A DNA stretch of 64,000 bases from Bacteroidota bacterium (GTDB taxonomy: Bacteria > Bacteroidota > Ignavibacteria > UBA10030 > SZUA-254). Both the position numbers and the translations under genes were made by a program. The notes beneath the pieces are model-generated. The model was not told where the DNA came from, searched no databases, and was given only the letters and a program-made list of their open reading frames with translations. Position 1 is the first letter of the stretch. Every line of letters begins with the position of its first letter. Below, piece by piece: positions 26,884 to 36,934 of this stretch. The stretch lies in NCBI GenBank assembly GCA_036522515.1, contig DATDFQ010000043.1, positions 1 through 64,000 on the forward strand, given 5' to 3'.

Positions 26884-26907
26884 ATCCCCGATACCGGGGA
26901 TTTTTTA
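26884..26907 (+). terminator. Rho-independent terminator after tRNA-Ser
   Basis: ATCCCCG and CGGGGAT form a short stem (26884-26901) followed by T6. It separates the tRNA from gltX. Confidence 0.65.
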
Positions 26908-26932
26908 TTGCCCTGAATGATTGAATGCATGA

Positions 26933-28408
26933 ATGAATAGCGCCAGGCCCGTCCGTGTTCGGTTTGCGCCGAGCCCCACCGGGTTCCTCCACGTCGGCGG
27001 CCTCCGGACGGCGCTCTATAATTTCCTCTTCGCGCGAAGGCAGGGGGGAGTCTTCGTTCTCCGGATCGAGGACACCGACCGGGCGCGCTACGTGGAGGGG
27101 GCGGTCGAAAGTCTCATCCGAACGCTCGCATGGACAGGTCTCGCCTACGACGAAGGCCCGGAGAAGGGGGGTCCGTTCGGACCATATATTCAATCTGAAC
27201 GGCTTGACCTGTACCGGGATCATGTCAACCGCCTGCTCAACAAAGGCGACGCCTACCGGTGTTTCTGCACCCATGACCGTCTGGAGGAAATGCGCAAGGA
27301 ACAGGATCGGTTGAAGTTGCCTCCAAAGTATGACCGGCGCTGCCTTTCTCTGGACAAATCCGTTATTCAATCGAACATCGCTCAGGGCCTTCCCTTCGTG
27401 ATCCGGATGCGGGTCCCGGATGGTGTGACGATCAGTTTTCATGACATGATCCGGGGGGAAGTGGAGTTCGCCGGCGAGAAAGTTGACGACCAGGTTTTGC
27501 TGAAATCGGACGGATACCCGACCTATCACCTTGCCAACGTGGTGGACGATCATCTCATGCAGATCACGCATGTGATCAGGGGAGAGGAGTGGCTCTCCAG
27601 CACTCCGAAACATGTGCTCCTCTATCAGTTTTTCGGATGGGAGAAACCGGAATTTGCGCACCTCCCGCTCCTTCTGAATGCGGACAGATCCAAATTGAGC
27701 AAGCGGCAAGGTGACGTTGCCGTCGAGGATTACCGCGAGAAGGGGTACCTGCCCGCGGCCCTCGTGAACTTTGTCGCCCTCCTGGGGTGGAATCCGGGTG
27801 ACGAACGGGAGTTGTTTTCTCTCGATGACCTCGTCAGGGAATTCTCCATCGACCGGGTCGGGAAATCGGGGGCCATCTTTAACGTCGAGAAGCTTGACTG
27901 GCTCAACGCCCAGCATTTGCGCCGGATGAGCGATCAGGATATTCTTGCGTTGCTGAAGGATCTCCTCGCCCGGTCGGGGCCGTGGGAGAAGGAATTCGGA
28001 GACGGATATCTTCTGAACGTCATCCGGGCGATGCGCGAGAGGATCATCTTTGTCCGGGATTTCATCGACAAGAGCCCCTATTTCTTCCGTGCTCCGCAAT
28101 CATACGATGAGACCGCCATGAAGAAACGATGGACGGGAGAAACTCCGGCCGCCCTGGAAGCGCTTGCCGGTGAGTTTTCGCACCTCGACAATCCGGGTGC
28201 CGCGGAATTTGAATCGGCGCTCCGCAAGGTCGCGGCCTCTCGTCACGTGCCCGATGGAGATCTCATCCATGCTCTCCGGTTGGCCGTCTCCGGGGTGGGA
28301 GGGGGCCCGGGTGTGTTTGAAATTGTGGACATCCTTGGAAAGGATGAGAGCATCGGCAGAATCAAGAGAGCGGTAGAACGGATCACGAACGGGACAATCG
28401 CACCATGA
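26933..28408 (+). CDS. gltX: Glutamyl-tRNA synthetase
   Basis: This 491-residue class Ia synthetase charges tRNA-Glu in the cytoplasm. It has the HIGH-equivalent FLHVG (residues 18-22), the specificity region [24 protein letters not shown], and the KMSKS-equivalent KLSKR at 254-258. The helical C-terminal anticodon-binding domain is complete. The stop overlaps the glnS start by 4 bp (ATGA), so the two synthetases form one translational unit. Confidence 0.97.
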   Translation: MNSARPVRVRFAPSPTGFLHVGGLRTALYNFLFARRQGGVFVLRIEDTDRARYVEGAVESLIRTLAWTGLAYDEGPEKGGPFGPYIQSERLDLYRDHVNRLLNKGDAYRCFCTHDRLEEMRKEQDRLKLPPKYDRRCLSLDKSVIQSNIAQGLPFVIRMRVPDGVTISFHDMIRGEVEFAGEKVDDQVLLKSDGYPTYHLANVVDDHLMQITHVIRGEEWLSSTPKHVLLYQFFGWEKPEFAHLPLLLNADRSKLSKRQGDVAVEDYREKGYLPAALVNFVALLGWNPGDERELFSLDDLVREFSIDRVGKSGAIFNVEKLDWLNAQHLRRMSDQDILALLKDLLARSGPWEKEFGDGYLLNVIRAMRERIIFVRDFIDKSPYFFRAPQSYDETAMKKRWTGETPAALEALAGEFSHLDNPGAAEFESALRKVAASRHVPDGDLIHALRLAVSGVGGGPGVFEIVDILGKDESIGRIKRAVERITNGTIAP

Positions 28409-30096
28409 ATGGAGAACAAGTTTCCGGCGCCGCTGAAACCCAGAAATCGAACAACTTTATCCAGGAAATCATCGAGGATGACCTCCGCACGAGTAAGTTC
28501 GCCGGCAGGATCCAGATGCGCTTTCCTCCCGAGCCGAACGGGTACCTTCATATCGGGCACGCGAAGTCGATTTGCATCAACTTCGGGCTGGCGCGGCAGT
28601 TCGGGGGGCTCTGCAACCTCCGCTTCGACGATACCAATCCCGCGAAGGAAGACGTGGAGTATGTCGATTCAATCAAAGAAAACGTCCGCTGGCTCGGGTT
28701 CGACTGGGGTGAACGGGAGTACTATGCTTCGGATTACTTTGAACAGATTTATGAGTTTGCTCTCCGCCTGATCTCGAAAGGAAAGGCGTTCGTCTGCGAC
28801 CTGAATGCGGACGAGCTGCGGCGTTACCGCGGCACGCTGACGGAAGCCGGCACGGAGAGCCCGTACCGGAACCGGAGTGTCGAGGAGAACCTGGACCTCT
28901 TTCAGCGCATGCGAAAGGGCGAGTTCCCGGACGGAGCGCGCACCCTCCGCGCAAGGATCGACATGGCGCATCCAAACCTCAACATGCGCGACCCCGTGAT
29001 GTACCGGATCCTGCGTTCGAGGCATCACCGGACGGGAGATGCCTGGTGCATCTATCCGACCTACGACTGGGCGCACGGGCAGTCCGATTCGATCGAACAA
29101 ATTACCCACTCCATCTGCACGCTCGAGTTCGAGGACCACCGCCCGCTCTACGATTGGTTCCTGAACGAGCTGGGAATCTTCCACTCGCGTCAGATCGAGT
29201 TCGCCCGGCTCAACCTGACATACACCGTCATGAGCAAGCGCAGGCTGCTGGAGCTTGTCGAGAAGGGGCATGTGACCGGTTGGGACGACCCTCGCATGCC
29301 GACGATCGCCGGGCTTCGGAGGCGGGGGTTCACACCGGAATCGATCCGCGAGTTTGCCGACCGGATCGGCGTCTCCAAACGGGAAACGATGATCGACGTC
29401 TCGACGCTCGAAGATTGCCTGCGCGAAGATTTGAACAGAAGGGCCCGGCGGGTCCTGGGAGTCCTCCGCCCGCTCAAGGTCGTGATCGATAATTATCCGG
29501 AAGAGCAGGTCGAGGAGCTCGAGGCGGTGAACAACCCCGAGGATCCGGGCATGGGAGTCAGGAAGGTCCCGTTCTCCAGGGTTCTCTACATCGAACGGGA
29601 CGATTTCCGGGAAACGCCGCCCCCGAAATACTTTCGTCTTGCGCCCGGGACCGAGGTCCGGCTGCGGTATGCCTACATCATCCGGTGCGTCGGGGTCGTG
29701 AAGGACGATGCGACGGGGGAGGTGACCGAGCTCCACTGCACGTACGATCCGGATACGAAAAGCGGCTCTCCCAGCAGCCAGCGGAAGGTGAAAGGGACGA
29801 TACACTGGGTCTCCGCCCGGCACGCGATCGATGCCACGGTGAGGCTCTACGATCGCCTCCTGAAGGTCGAGCAAGCCGGCGGCGACGATTGGGAGGCTTG
29901 TCTCAACCCCCGGTCGCTTGATGAGCTTGCGGGTTGCAAGCTGGAGGGAGCCCTGGCGGCTGCGGCGGCCGGTGAACGGTTTCAATTCGAACGGCTTGGA
30001 TATTTTTGCGTCGATGATGATTCCACCAAGGACCGCCCGGTGTTTAACCGCACGGTCACGCTCCGCGACACCTGGGCGAAGATTGAAAAAACGTGA
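28405..30096 (+). CDS. glnS: Glutaminyl-tRNA synthetase
   Basis: This 563-residue class Ia synthetase forms Gln-tRNA directly. It has [15 protein letters not shown] (about residues 41-55, the HIGH motif), [11 protein letters not shown], the MSK-containing KMSKS loop (VMSKRRL) and the two-barrel C-terminal anticodon domain. Direct charging implies that tRNA-Gln need not go through a Glu-tRNA amidotransferase here. It is coupled to gltX by a 4-bp overlap. Confidence 0.97.
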   Translation: MNGEQVSGAAETQKSNNFIQEIIEDDLRTSKFAGRIQMRFPPEPNGYLHIGHAKSICINFGLARQFGGLCNLRFDDTNPAKEDVEYVDSIKENVRWLGFDWGEREYYASDYFEQIYEFALRLISKGKAFVCDLNADELRRYRGTLTEAGTESPYRNRSVEENLDLFQRMRKGEFPDGARTLRARIDMAHPNLNMRDPVMYRILRSRHHRTGDAWCIYPTYDWAHGQSDSIEQITHSICTLEFEDHRPLYDWFLNELGIFHSRQIEFARLNLTYTVMSKRRLLELVEKGHVTGWDDPRMPTIAGLRRRGFTPESIREFADRIGVSKRETMIDVSTLEDCLREDLNRRARRVLGVLRPLKVVIDNYPEEQVEELEAVNNPEDPGMGVRKVPFSRVLYIERDDFRETPPPKYFRLAPGTEVRLRYAYIIRCVGVVKDDATGEVTELHCTYDPDTKSGSPSSQRKVKGTIHWVSARHAIDATVRLYDRLLKVEQAGGDDWEACLNPRSLDELAGCKLEGALAAAAAGERFQFERLGYFCVDDDSTKDRPVFNRTVTLRDTWAKIEKT

Positions 30097-30125
30097 CACA
30101 CACTGCTCAAGACTCGTTTCGCGTC

Positions 30126-30154
30126 TTGACTCTCAGGCCGGAAACCCATATATT
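30126..30154 (+). promoter_or_regulatory. Promoter of the folB-folK-kinase operon
   Basis: TTGACT (30126-30131), a 17-bp spacer and TATATT (30149-30154). The first start codon is at 30178, so the leader is about 17 nt. Confidence 0.7.
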
Positions 30155-30177
30155 TGCACAGTTTTTCCGGCGCCGGT

Positions 30178-30549
30178 ATGCATCCCAACTACTTCATCCG
30201 AATCCATAACGCTTCGTTCTACGCCTACCACGGCGTTGCGAGCGACGAACAGAATCTCGGAGGGAAGTTCGAGGTCGACGTTGAACTGAGGAGCGACCTC
30301 TCCTCGGCGGCGGAGCAGGACAACCTGAAGCGCACGGTCGATTACGAAGCCGTGTACACCTTCATACAGGAAACGGTGACCCGCAAAAAATATTATCTCC
30401 TTGAATCGCTCGCGAAGAGCATCACGGGGGGCATCCTGCGCGAGTTTCAATCCGTCGATTCCGTGCAGGTAAGAGTCCGCAAACCCCATCCGCCGGTCAA
30501 AGGCGTCGTCGACTATGTCGAGGTGGAAGTTTCAGAAACCCGGTCATAA
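30178..30549 (+). CDS. folB: Dihydroneopterin aldolase
   Basis: This 123-residue enzyme cleaves 7,8-dihydroneopterin to 6-hydroxymethyl-dihydropterin and glycolaldehyde in folate synthesis. Family features are FYAYHGVASDEQNLGGKFEVDVEL near the N-terminus, the substrate-binding region RTVDYEAVY, LLESLAKSI, and VRVRKPHPPVKG with the catalytic Lys. ATG 30178 is preferred to an upstream frame that would cross the promoter. It is followed 3 bp later by folK, the next pathway step. Confidence 0.93.
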   Translation: MHPNYFIRIHNASFYAYHGVASDEQNLGGKFEVDVELRSDLSSAAEQDNLKRTVDYEAVYTFIQETVTRKKYYLLESLAKSITGGILREFQSVDSVQVRVRKPHPPVKGVVDYVEVEVSETRS

Positions 30550-30552
30550 AAG

Positions 30553-31062
30553 ATGTATCGAGTATTTCTTGGTTTAGGGTCGAATCTCGGAAACAGGATC
30601 GGGTTTTTAAACCGGGCGATCCGGGAGATTAACGACCTGGCGCCCGTCAAGGCGTCCTCCTCCATCTACGAAACCGAGCCCCTCGGGATGGTTTCGGAGC
30701 ATCAGTTCCTGAACATGGTGATCGAGGTGGAGACGGCCCTTCGGCCCCCGGAGCTGTTCCCCCCGCTGAAGGCGATCGAGCGGAAGTTGGGGCGAAGGCC
30801 CGGGTCACACATGATGGACCGGGAGATCGACATCGATATTCTCCTCTACGACGGGATCTCGTATTCGGACGAAAAGCTCTCCGTACCGCATCCCCAGCTT
30901 GAACACCGGCGTTTTGTCCTGGAACCCTTCAAGGAGCTTGCACCGTTCGTCGTGCACCCCACCCGCAATCAAACAATCGCAGCGCTGCTCCGGACGTGCC
31001 GCGATCGCAGCCGGGTGGTGCGGACCGAATTCGCCGTCGATTCGATCCACGTCGGCTCCTGA
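30553..31062 (+). CDS. folK: 2-amino-4-hydroxy-6-hydroxymethyldihydropteridine pyrophosphokinase
   Basis: This 169-residue HPPK transfers pyrophosphate from ATP to 6-hydroxymethyl-dihydropterin. It shows LGLGSNLGNR at residues 6-15, YETEPLG, QFLNMVIEVET, the ATP/Mg site REIDIDILLYD (DxD) and the PHPQLEHRRFVLEPF signature. It immediately follows folB. Confidence 0.95.
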   Translation: MYRVFLGLGSNLGNRIGFLNRAIREINDLAPVKASSSIYETEPLGMVSEHQFLNMVIEVETALRPPELFPPLKAIERKLGRRPGSHMMDREIDIDILLYDGISYSDEKLSVPHPQLEHRRFVLEPFKELAPFVVHPTRNQTIAALLRTCRDRSRVVRTEFAVDSIHVGS

Positions 31063-31070
31063 ACTCCCCC

Positions 31071-31748
31071 GTGAAACCCTCCCTTGAAGAATTGATCGCG
31101 CAGACGGAGATCCGTCATATCGCCATAGAGGGCGTGATCGGCGCGGGGAAGACCAGCCTTGCAAACCTTCTTTCGGAACGCCTGTCCGCCAGGCTTGTCC
31201 TGGAGCAGTTCGAAGAGAATCCGTTCCTCCCGAAGTTTTACCAGGCCCAGGAGCGCTACGCGTTTCAGACCCAGCTCTTCTTCCTCCTCAGCCGGTACAA
31301 ACAGCAGCAGCAACTGGCACAGGCCGACCTGTTCCACCGGTTTCTCATCACCGATTATATCTTCGAGAAAGACAAGATTTTTGCATACCTGAACCTGGAG
31401 GACGACGAACTCAAGCTCTATGAGACCGTCATGGGAACCATCGAACACACGGTCCCCGTTCCGAACCTGGTGGTCTATATCCAGTGCAACGTGGAGCGGT
31501 TGATGGCAAACATCCGTTTGAGGGGGAGGGCCTACGAGAAAAATATGTCGGAGGACTATATCCGCGAGCTGAACGAGGCGTATAACTACTTTTTCTTCCG
31601 GTACAAAGCCGCGCCGCTTTTGATCATCAACGCATCCCAGATCGACTTCGTCCGGAACGACCACGAGCTGGAGGACCTCATGCGCGAGATCTTCCGGCCC
31701 GATAAGGCGCCTGTGGAATATTACAATCCGGCCATCTTGAAACGGTAG
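31071..31748 (+). CDS. Deoxynucleoside kinase (dAK/dGK family)
   Basis: This 225-residue kinase phosphorylates deoxynucleosides for salvage. It has the P-loop IEGVIGAGKTSLA (residues 20-32), FEENPFLPKFY, the substrate-binding DYIFEKDKIFA region and the Arg-rich LID IRLRGRAYE. Substrate preference (dA, dG or dC) cannot be decided by eye. It starts at GTG 31071, 8 bp after folK; folK-kinase adjacency is common in Bacteroidota. Confidence 0.9.
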   Translation: MKPSLEELIAQTEIRHIAIEGVIGAGKTSLANLLSERLSARLVLEQFEENPFLPKFYQAQERYAFQTQLFFLLSRYKQQQQLAQADLFHRFLITDYIFEKDKIFAYLNLEDDELKLYETVMGTIEHTVPVPNLVVYIQCNVERLMANIRLRGRAYEKNMSEDYIRELNEAYNYFFFRYKAAPLLIINASQIDFVRNDHELEDLMREIFRPDKAPVEYYNPAILKR

Positions 31749-31761
31749 GGGGGCCCTGAAA

Positions 31762-31974
31762 GTGCTTCGAATTGCAGTCTGGCTGATTCTGCTCTTCATG
31801 GTCGTGAAGATCGCGAGGCTCTTCTTGAACTGGAAACAGAATGCCGGCTCCGGCGAAGAAGCCACCGGCCGGGACAACATCGTTATCCCGCCCTTCGACA
31901 ACGTCCAGGATGCCGATTTTGAGGACATCACACCCAAGCCCCCCTCCGAAGAGTCCGGCAAACCCCCGGCCTGA
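31762..31974 (+). CDS. Small single-pass membrane protein, unknown
   Basis: This 70-residue protein has one N-terminal membrane segment (IAVWLILLFMVVKIARLFL) followed by a hydrophilic acidic/proline tail. It starts at GTG 31762, 13 bp after the kinase gene, and is probably cotranscribed. No family was recognised; similar small tail-anchored-like proteins are common in Bacteroidota. Confidence 0.6.
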   Translation: MLRIAVWLILLFMVVKIARLFLNWKQNAGSGEEATGRDNIVIPPFDNVQDADFEDITPKPPSEESGKPPA

Positions 31975-32008
31975 ATCTCCCTTCCGAATCCAGCCGATCT
32001 CCCCTACG

Positions 32009-32098
32009 TTGTCATCCTGAGGGAGCGGAGCGACCGAAGGATCTCGCAGTTCGGGTTGCGATTGTACGGAGATCCTTCGCTACGCTCAGGATGACAAC
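32009..32098. repeat. Paired inverted repeats (family B, TGTCATCCTGAG type)
   Basis: TGTCATCCTGAGGG...GAAGGATCTC begins at 32010, and its inverse GAGATCCTTCGC...CAGGATGACA ends at 32097, separated by a short spacer. The same arrangement recurs at 55914-55992. Both lie between genes. Confidence 0.8.
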
Positions 32099-32104
32099 AA
32101 GACT

Positions 32105-32133
32105 TTGATTCTCTCTCCGATCTTCAGTATGTT
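32105..32133 (+). promoter_or_regulatory. Promoter of nadA
   Basis: TTGATT (32105-32110), a 17-bp spacer and TATGTT (32128-32133). The nadA ATG is at 32141, so transcription would start at or within 1-2 nt of the ATG (leaderless mRNA). Confidence 0.6.
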
Positions 32134-32140
32134 AGAATGA

Positions 32141-33130
32141 ATGGAGAATCAAACGATCGATACGGCCCCTGCGAATTTGCTTCAAAATGCCGAACTTCCT
32201 GCAGGATTCCCTGTAAATCTGGAGGAGGAGATCCTCCGGCTCAAGCAGGACCTGCATGCAGTGATCCTCGCGCACTATTACCAGGATTCCGAGATCCAGG
32301 ACCTGGCCGATTTTGTAGGGGACAGCCTTGACCTCTCCCGCCGGGCGGCATCGACGGATGCGGAGACCATCGTTTTTGCCGGGGTTCATTTCATGGCTGA
32401 GACGGCGAAAATCCTGAGCCCCTCCAAACAGGTGCTCCTGCCCGATCTGAAAGCGGGGTGCTCTCTCGCAGAAGGGTGCCCGGCCCCCTTGTTCAAGGAA
32501 TTCCGGGAGCGGCACCCGGGCCATGTTGCAATCAGCTATATCAATTGCAGCGCGGAGGTCAAGGCCCTCAGCGACATCATTTGCACCTCGAGCAATGCGG
32601 AGAAGATCATCCGGCAGATTCCGGAGAACCGGCCGATTCTCTTCGCGCCCGACCGGAATCTGGGGAGGTACCTCGTCAAGAAAACAGGAAGACAGATGGT
32701 GATCTGGCAGGGGACGTGCATTGTCCATGAAACCTTCAGCGAGCGGAAACTCCTGCAACTCGACAGGCAATATCCGAACGCCACGCTCATTGCGCACCCC
32801 GAATGCGATGAGGCGATACTCAACCGTGCGGAATTCGTGGGCTCAACAAGCGCATTGCTCCGGTATGTCCAGCAGAGCTCTGACCGCGAGTTCATCATCG
32901 CGACCGAGGCAGGAATCATTCACCAGATGGAAAAATCGTGCCCCGATAAGATCTTCATCCCTGCTCCCCCCGAAGAGAGTTGCGCCTGCAACCTCTGCCC
33001 CTACATGAAACTCAACACGATGGAGAAGCTCTACCTTTGTATGAGGGACCGCTCGCCGGAAATCGTTCTCAGTGACGACCTCATCAGGCGCGCCTACGCG
33101 CCGATCCGCCGCATGCTTGAAATGAGCTGA
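32141..33130 (+). CDS. nadA: Quinolinate synthase
   Basis: This 329-residue enzyme condenses iminoaspartate with dihydroxyacetone phosphate to quinolinate in NAD synthesis. It carries one 4Fe-4S cluster; the likely ligands are C107 ([11 protein letters not shown]), C193 (GTCIVHE) and C286 in [29 protein letters not shown] is the conserved N-terminal substrate motif. No nadB or nadC is adjacent, so the gene stands alone behind its own promoter. Confidence 0.96.
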   Translation: MENQTIDTAPANLLQNAELPAGFPVNLEEEILRLKQDLHAVILAHYYQDSEIQDLADFVGDSLDLSRRAASTDAETIVFAGVHFMAETAKILSPSKQVLLPDLKAGCSLAEGCPAPLFKEFRERHPGHVAISYINCSAEVKALSDIICTSSNAEKIIRQIPENRPILFAPDRNLGRYLVKKTGRQMVIWQGTCIVHETFSERKLLQLDRQYPNATLIAHPECDEAILNRAEFVGSTSALLRYVQQSSDREFIIATEAGIIHQMEKSCPDKIFIPAPPEESCACNLCPYMKLNTMEKLYLCMRDRSPEIVLSDDLIRRAYAPIRRMLEMS

Positions 33131-33155
33131 ACCGGCAGCGCCGGGGCAACGGCTC

Positions 33156-34370
33156 TCAATGTTTCTGGTTCACGTAATACGCGAAGATTCCGAACGCACG
33201 CGCCGCTTCGCCCTGCGCATGGACTGTTCCCACCTCGTCCACCCCGTATCCGTCTTCGCCTCCGTAGGGATTCCAGCCGTTCCGAATGCCGTCGTCCGGA
33301 GTCCGGTGTAGCACCACCTGTGCCGCACCATTGTGGTTCGTCCAGACATGCTCGAGCATCAATCCCACCTTGTGCAGGATGTCCTGTAGTTTAACGGTGT
33401 CGAGGGCGTACGCGTCAAGCAAATAATTCACGAACGCTCCGTTCCCGTCCATCCGGATCTGAAAGAAATTCTCCGGATCGACCCAGCCGTTCGCCGGATT
33501 GGTGATCCACTCCGCCGTCGCGATCGCGATGTTCTTGTACCTGGGATCCTTGGTTTCCCTGTAAAGGCACGACCCGATCGAGCAATATTCCGCCCCTTCC
33601 CAGGGGAGCTGCTTGCCGAAAGCCGCCAGGCCCGGCTTGCCTTCCCATCTCCCGTCCCCCTTATACAGGGCCTTCTCAATCCCCGGAAGATTCCCGTCTC
33701 CGTTCCAGACGAGCAGGGCGTCTTCGAGGAAGGTCCTTTCCCCGCTCGCCTCGTACAACCAGCACGCGACGGAGACCATCTGATTCATGTTGCTGTTGGT
33801 GAAGATCTGCCCCCGGTCGCGAGCCTCCGGCGGCCAATTATACCAGCTCCAGAAGCCCTCATGGTTCGACATCCGCCCCTCACGGCGCGCCTCCGTGTAG
33901 CGCTTCCTCGCATCTTCGACAAGGGCCCGGTTTGTACGGCCGGTGAAGTTCCACCAGATGAGCTCTGCGAGACACACCCATGCCCGGTCGTCCACCCAGG
34001 TCCCTTCACACATCTTTCTCAGGTCGTGATCCGCGACGTGAAACTTCAGGAGGGTGGAGTCTTTGGTTGCTGCGAAGAGGTAGGCGTCGCCGATCGCCCC
34101 GTAGGCGCCTTCCCAGCACGGGGTATAGACGGCATGAAAGAGGGCGTCGACCTTGTAAGCGCGCTGGATCCAGAGAGGCTCCGCCTTGACCACCCCCGGT
34201 TCGTGGGCAGTGACCGGTGCGTCCCCGGTTACAGCGGAGGGACCCTTGCGGAGGAAAAAGTAATAGGCGGAGGCGGCAAGGAGAATCACCGCCGAGATCA
34301 AAGCGAAGTTTCGGCTTCGTCCGGTTGGAGGCGGTTGCTCCTTCTTCCTGCCATGGTACGCTCTTTTCAT
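33156..34370 (-). CDS. Membrane-anchored six-hairpin glycosidase, GH76-like
   Basis: This 404-residue protein has a short basic cytoplasmic N-terminus and one membrane anchor ([19 protein letters not shown]). An extracytoplasmic alpha/alpha-barrel follows. The motif [21 protein letters not shown] resembles the paired-Asp active site of GH76 alpha-1,6-mannanases, and [24 protein letters not shown] and a TNHNGAAQ region fit the same fold. Substrate is inferred only. ATG 34370 is used; the longer frame to 34472 runs into the divergent mutase gene. It is transcribed divergently from the mutase and convergently with nadA. Confidence 0.6.
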   Translation of the reverse strand: MKRAYHGRKKEQPPPTGRSRNFALISAVILLAASAYYFFLRKGPSAVTGDAPVTAHEPGVVKAEPLWIQRAYKVDALFHAVYTPCWEGAYGAIGDAYLFAATKDSTLLKFHVADHDLRKMCEGTWVDDRAWVCLAELIWWNFTGRTNRALVEDARKRYTEARREGRMSNHEGFWSWYNWPPEARDRGQIFTNSNMNQMVSVACWLYEASGERTFLEDALLVWNGDGNLPGIEKALYKGDGRWEGKPGLAAFGKQLPWEGAEYCSIGSCLYRETKDPRYKNIAIATAEWITNPANGWVDPENFFQIRMDGNGAFVNYLLDAYALDTVKLQDILHKVGLMLEHVWTNHNGAAQVVLHRTPDDGIRNGWNPYGGEDGYGVDEVGTVHAQGEAARAFGIFAYYVNQKH

Positions 34371-34404
34371 AGCCGGAGCCAATATACAGAATATTGTAAA
34401 GGTT

Positions 34405-34432
34405 TTGAAAAGTAGAGGGGAATTGCTATCTT
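34405..34432 (+). promoter_or_regulatory. Promoter of the mutase large-subunit gene
   Basis: TTGAAA (34405-34410), a 16-bp spacer and TATCTT (34427-34432). The ATG at 34438 falls about where transcription would begin, which predicts a leaderless mRNA. Confidence 0.55.
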
Positions 34433-34437
34433 CCGGC

Positions 34438-36045
34438 ATGAAAACCGATAAATCCCAGCCGACGAAGTTCACTACCGTCTCGGGAGAGCCGATCGAGCTT
34501 CTTTATACGCCCGACGATATCGCGCACATCAACTACCTTTCAGACATCGGATTTCCCGGCGAATTCCCGTATACCCGTGGCATTCACCGCGACATGTACC
34601 GTGGAAAACTCTGGACGATGCGCCAGTTCGCGGGGTTCGGGACGCCGGAGGACACGAACGAACGCTATCACTACCTCCTCGCACATGGCCAGACCGGCCT
34701 CTCCGTCGCCTTCGATCTGCCGACGCTGATGGGACGCGACGCTGATGACCCCCTCTCGGAAGGAGAGGTGGGAATATGCGGGGTTTCGATCAGTTCTCTG
34801 GCTGATATGGAGGCGCTGTTCAAGGGAATACGGCTGTCGGACGTCTCCACCTCCATGACGATCAATGCCCCGGCCGCAATGCTGCTCGCGTTTTACGTCG
34901 CGGTCGCGGAGAACCAGGGAGCCTCGCCGTCTCTTCTGCGCGGGACGATTCAGGCCGATATTTTGAAGGAATACATCGCCCAAAAGGAGTGGATTTATCC
35001 TCCGAGTCCTTCGATGCGCATCATCACGGACATGATCGAATACTGTACTCGGGAGATGCGGCAGTGGAACCCCATCTCGGTCAGCGGGTACCACATCCGT
35101 GAAGCAGGGTCGACCGCGATCCAGGAACTTGCGTTTACGCTCGCGGACGGGTTTGCCTACGTCGAAGCCTGCATCGCGAAGGGGCTCGACGTCGATGATT
35201 TCGCGCCGAGACTCTCGTTCTTTTTCAACTCTCACCTCGATTTCTTCGAGGAGATAGCAAAATACAGGGCGGCGCGCAGAATTTACGCCCGCCACATGCG
35301 CCATAAATACGGGGCGAAAAACCCACGATCCTGGATGCTCCGGTTCCACACGCAGACCGCGGGATGTACTCTCACTGCCCAACAGCCGGAAAACAATATT
35401 GTCCGCACTGCCTTCCAGGCGCTCGCCGGTGTGCTTGGCGGTACCCAGTCTCTCCACACCAACTCGATGGATGAAACGCTCGCGCTTCCCTCCGAAAAGG
35501 CCGTGACGATCGCCCTCCGCACCCAGCAGATCATCGCATACGAAACCGGCGTCGCAAACACGGCGGATCCGCTCGCAGGGAGCTACTTCGTGGAGGCGCT
35601 CACCGACAAAATGGAGAAAGGGGCGGAGGCCTACTTCGAACGAATCGACTCGCTGGGCGGCGTGATCGCGGGCATCGAAGAGGGGTTTTTCCAGCGCGAG
35701 ATCGCCGGGGCTGCCTACCGGTATCAGCAGGAGCTGGACCGCAAGGAGAAGATCATCGTGGGCGTGAACGAATACGTCCAGGAAAACGAACAGGTCCAGA
35801 TACCGCTCCTCCTGATTTCTCCCGAAGTGGAGGTGAAGCAACGCAAGCGGATTGCGGAGGTGCGCGCCGGACGCAGCGACCAGAGCGTGCTCGAGACCCT
35901 CGACGCGCTTCGCCGCGCGGCCGAGGACGGATCGAACCTGATCCCGCCCCTGATCGCCTGCACGAGGGCGTATGTGACGCTGGGCGAAATGTGCAACGCG
36001 CTTGCGGAAGTGTTCGGAGTTTACGAAGAACCGGCGGTATTTTAG
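34438..36045 (+). CDS. Acyl-CoA mutase large subunit (methylmalonyl-CoA mutase type)
   Basis: This 535-residue catalytic subunit is a TIM barrel that binds the acyl-CoA and works with a separate B12-binding subunit. Motifs include [77 protein letters not shown] and [13 protein letters not shown]. It lacks the C-terminal DxHxxG cobalamin domain of single-chain mutases; that domain is encoded alone at 9395-9802. The ATG at 34438 is chosen because the promoter overlaps the longer frame. Methylmalonyl-CoA is the likely substrate, but isobutyryl-type relatives cannot be excluded. Confidence 0.9.
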   Translation: MKTDKSQPTKFTTVSGEPIELLYTPDDIAHINYLSDIGFPGEFPYTRGIHRDMYRGKLWTMRQFAGFGTPEDTNERYHYLLAHGQTGLSVAFDLPTLMGRDADDPLSEGEVGICGVSISSLADMEALFKGIRLSDVSTSMTINAPAAMLLAFYVAVAENQGASPSLLRGTIQADILKEYIAQKEWIYPPSPSMRIITDMIEYCTREMRQWNPISVSGYHIREAGSTAIQELAFTLADGFAYVEACIAKGLDVDDFAPRLSFFFNSHLDFFEEIAKYRAARRIYARHMRHKYGAKNPRSWMLRFHTQTAGCTLTAQQPENNIVRTAFQALAGVLGGTQSLHTNSMDETLALPSEKAVTIALRTQQIIAYETGVANTADPLAGSYFVEALTDKMEKGAEAYFERIDSLGGVIAGIEEGFFQREIAGAAYRYQQELDRKEKIIVGVNEYVQENEQVQIPLLLISPEVEVKQRKRIAEVRAGRSDQSVLETLDALRRAAEDGSNLIPPLIACTRAYVTLGEMCNALAEVFGVYEEPAVF

Positions 36046-36048
36046 CGA

Positions 36049-36930
36049 TTGCAGAAGCAAATCCGCTACATGATCGCCTCGATGAGGCCGCAGCAGTGGA
36101 TCAAGAATCTTTTTCTCTTTGCGGCTCTCATTTTTTCAGGCAACCTGTTTGTCCTGCGTGACTTCCTTCCGACCGTCGCCGGGTTCTTTCTCTTCTGTCT
36201 CTCCAGCAGCGGGGTCTACCTCTTCAACGATGTCTGCGATCTCGAAAACGACAAGCTCCATCCGGTAAAATCCCAGCGGCCTCTCCCGTCGGGCAGGCTT
36301 GGGGTGGGACCGGCGCTCGGGGCGTCCTTCTTCCTGGGGGTCGCGGGGGTCGCCGGAGCGTACCTCCTCCGACCTCAGTTCGCCCTTATTCTCCTGCTCT
36401 ACCTGCTCATCAATGCCGCATACTCGGTCAAGCTCAAGAACATCGTCATTCTTGATGTGATGACCATCTCGGCCGGGTTTGTCCTTCGGGTGATCGCGGG
36501 GGCCGTCCTGATCGGAGTGCCTACATCCGAGTGGCTGATCATCTGCACGATGCTCCTCTCTCTCTTCCTGGGCTTCAGCAAGAGAAGGCACGAGTTGACG
36601 ATTCTGGAGTCGCAAGCGGAGACACACCGTTCCGTGCTCGCCCATTACAGCCCCTATTTCCTCGACCAGATGATCGGGATCGTGACGGCGTCGACCGTCA
36701 TGTCGTACGCGCTCTATACGATTTCCGACGAAACCGTGCGAAAATTCGGGACCAACCATATTTTCTATACAGTTCCTTTTGTACTTTACGGAATTTTTCG
36801 CTATTTATACCTTGTTCATAAGAAAGAAGCGGGTGGGAACCCGACCAAGCTCGCCTTGACGGATTTGCCGCTTCTGATCAATATCACGTTGTGGATTATC
36901 ACCGCTACGATCATCATTTACGGGAGATAA
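36049..36930 (+). CDS. UbiA-family prenyltransferase, decaprenyl-phosphate phosphoribosyltransferase-like
   Basis: This is a 294-residue membrane protein with about eight to nine helices. Its motifs RPQQWIKNLFLFAALIF and NDVCDLENDKLHPVKSQRPLPSG (the first Asp-rich site) match polyprenyl-phosphate 5-phosphoribosyltransferases, which make the lipid-linked ribose precursor of arabinofuranose. A second motif (AYSVKLKNIVILDV) is also typical. It starts 3 bp after the mutase stop at TTG 36049; ATG 36070 is an alternative. DprE1/DprE2 partners are not in the window. Confidence 0.85.
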   Translation: MQKQIRYMIASMRPQQWIKNLFLFAALIFSGNLFVLRDFLPTVAGFFLFCLSSSGVYLFNDVCDLENDKLHPVKSQRPLPSGRLGVGPALGASFFLGVAGVAGAYLLRPQFALILLLYLLINAAYSVKLKNIVILDVMTISAGFVLRVIAGAVLIGVPTSEWLIICTMLLSLFLGFSKRRHELTILESQAETHRSVLAHYSPYFLDQMIGIVTASTVMSYALYTISDETVRKFGTNHIFYTVPFVLYGIFRYLYLVHKKEAGGNPTKLALTDLPLLINITLWIITATIIIYGR

Positions 36931-36934
36931 CCCC

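Noticed and set aside
32137..32331. Alternative ATG and short frame 4 bp before nadA
   Set aside because: It is out of frame with the well-conserved NadA sequence and yields no recognisable protein.
34540..36060. A 506-codon open frame antisense to the mutase
   Set aside because: Shadow frame; no motifs, and the mutase motifs on the plus strand are unambiguous.
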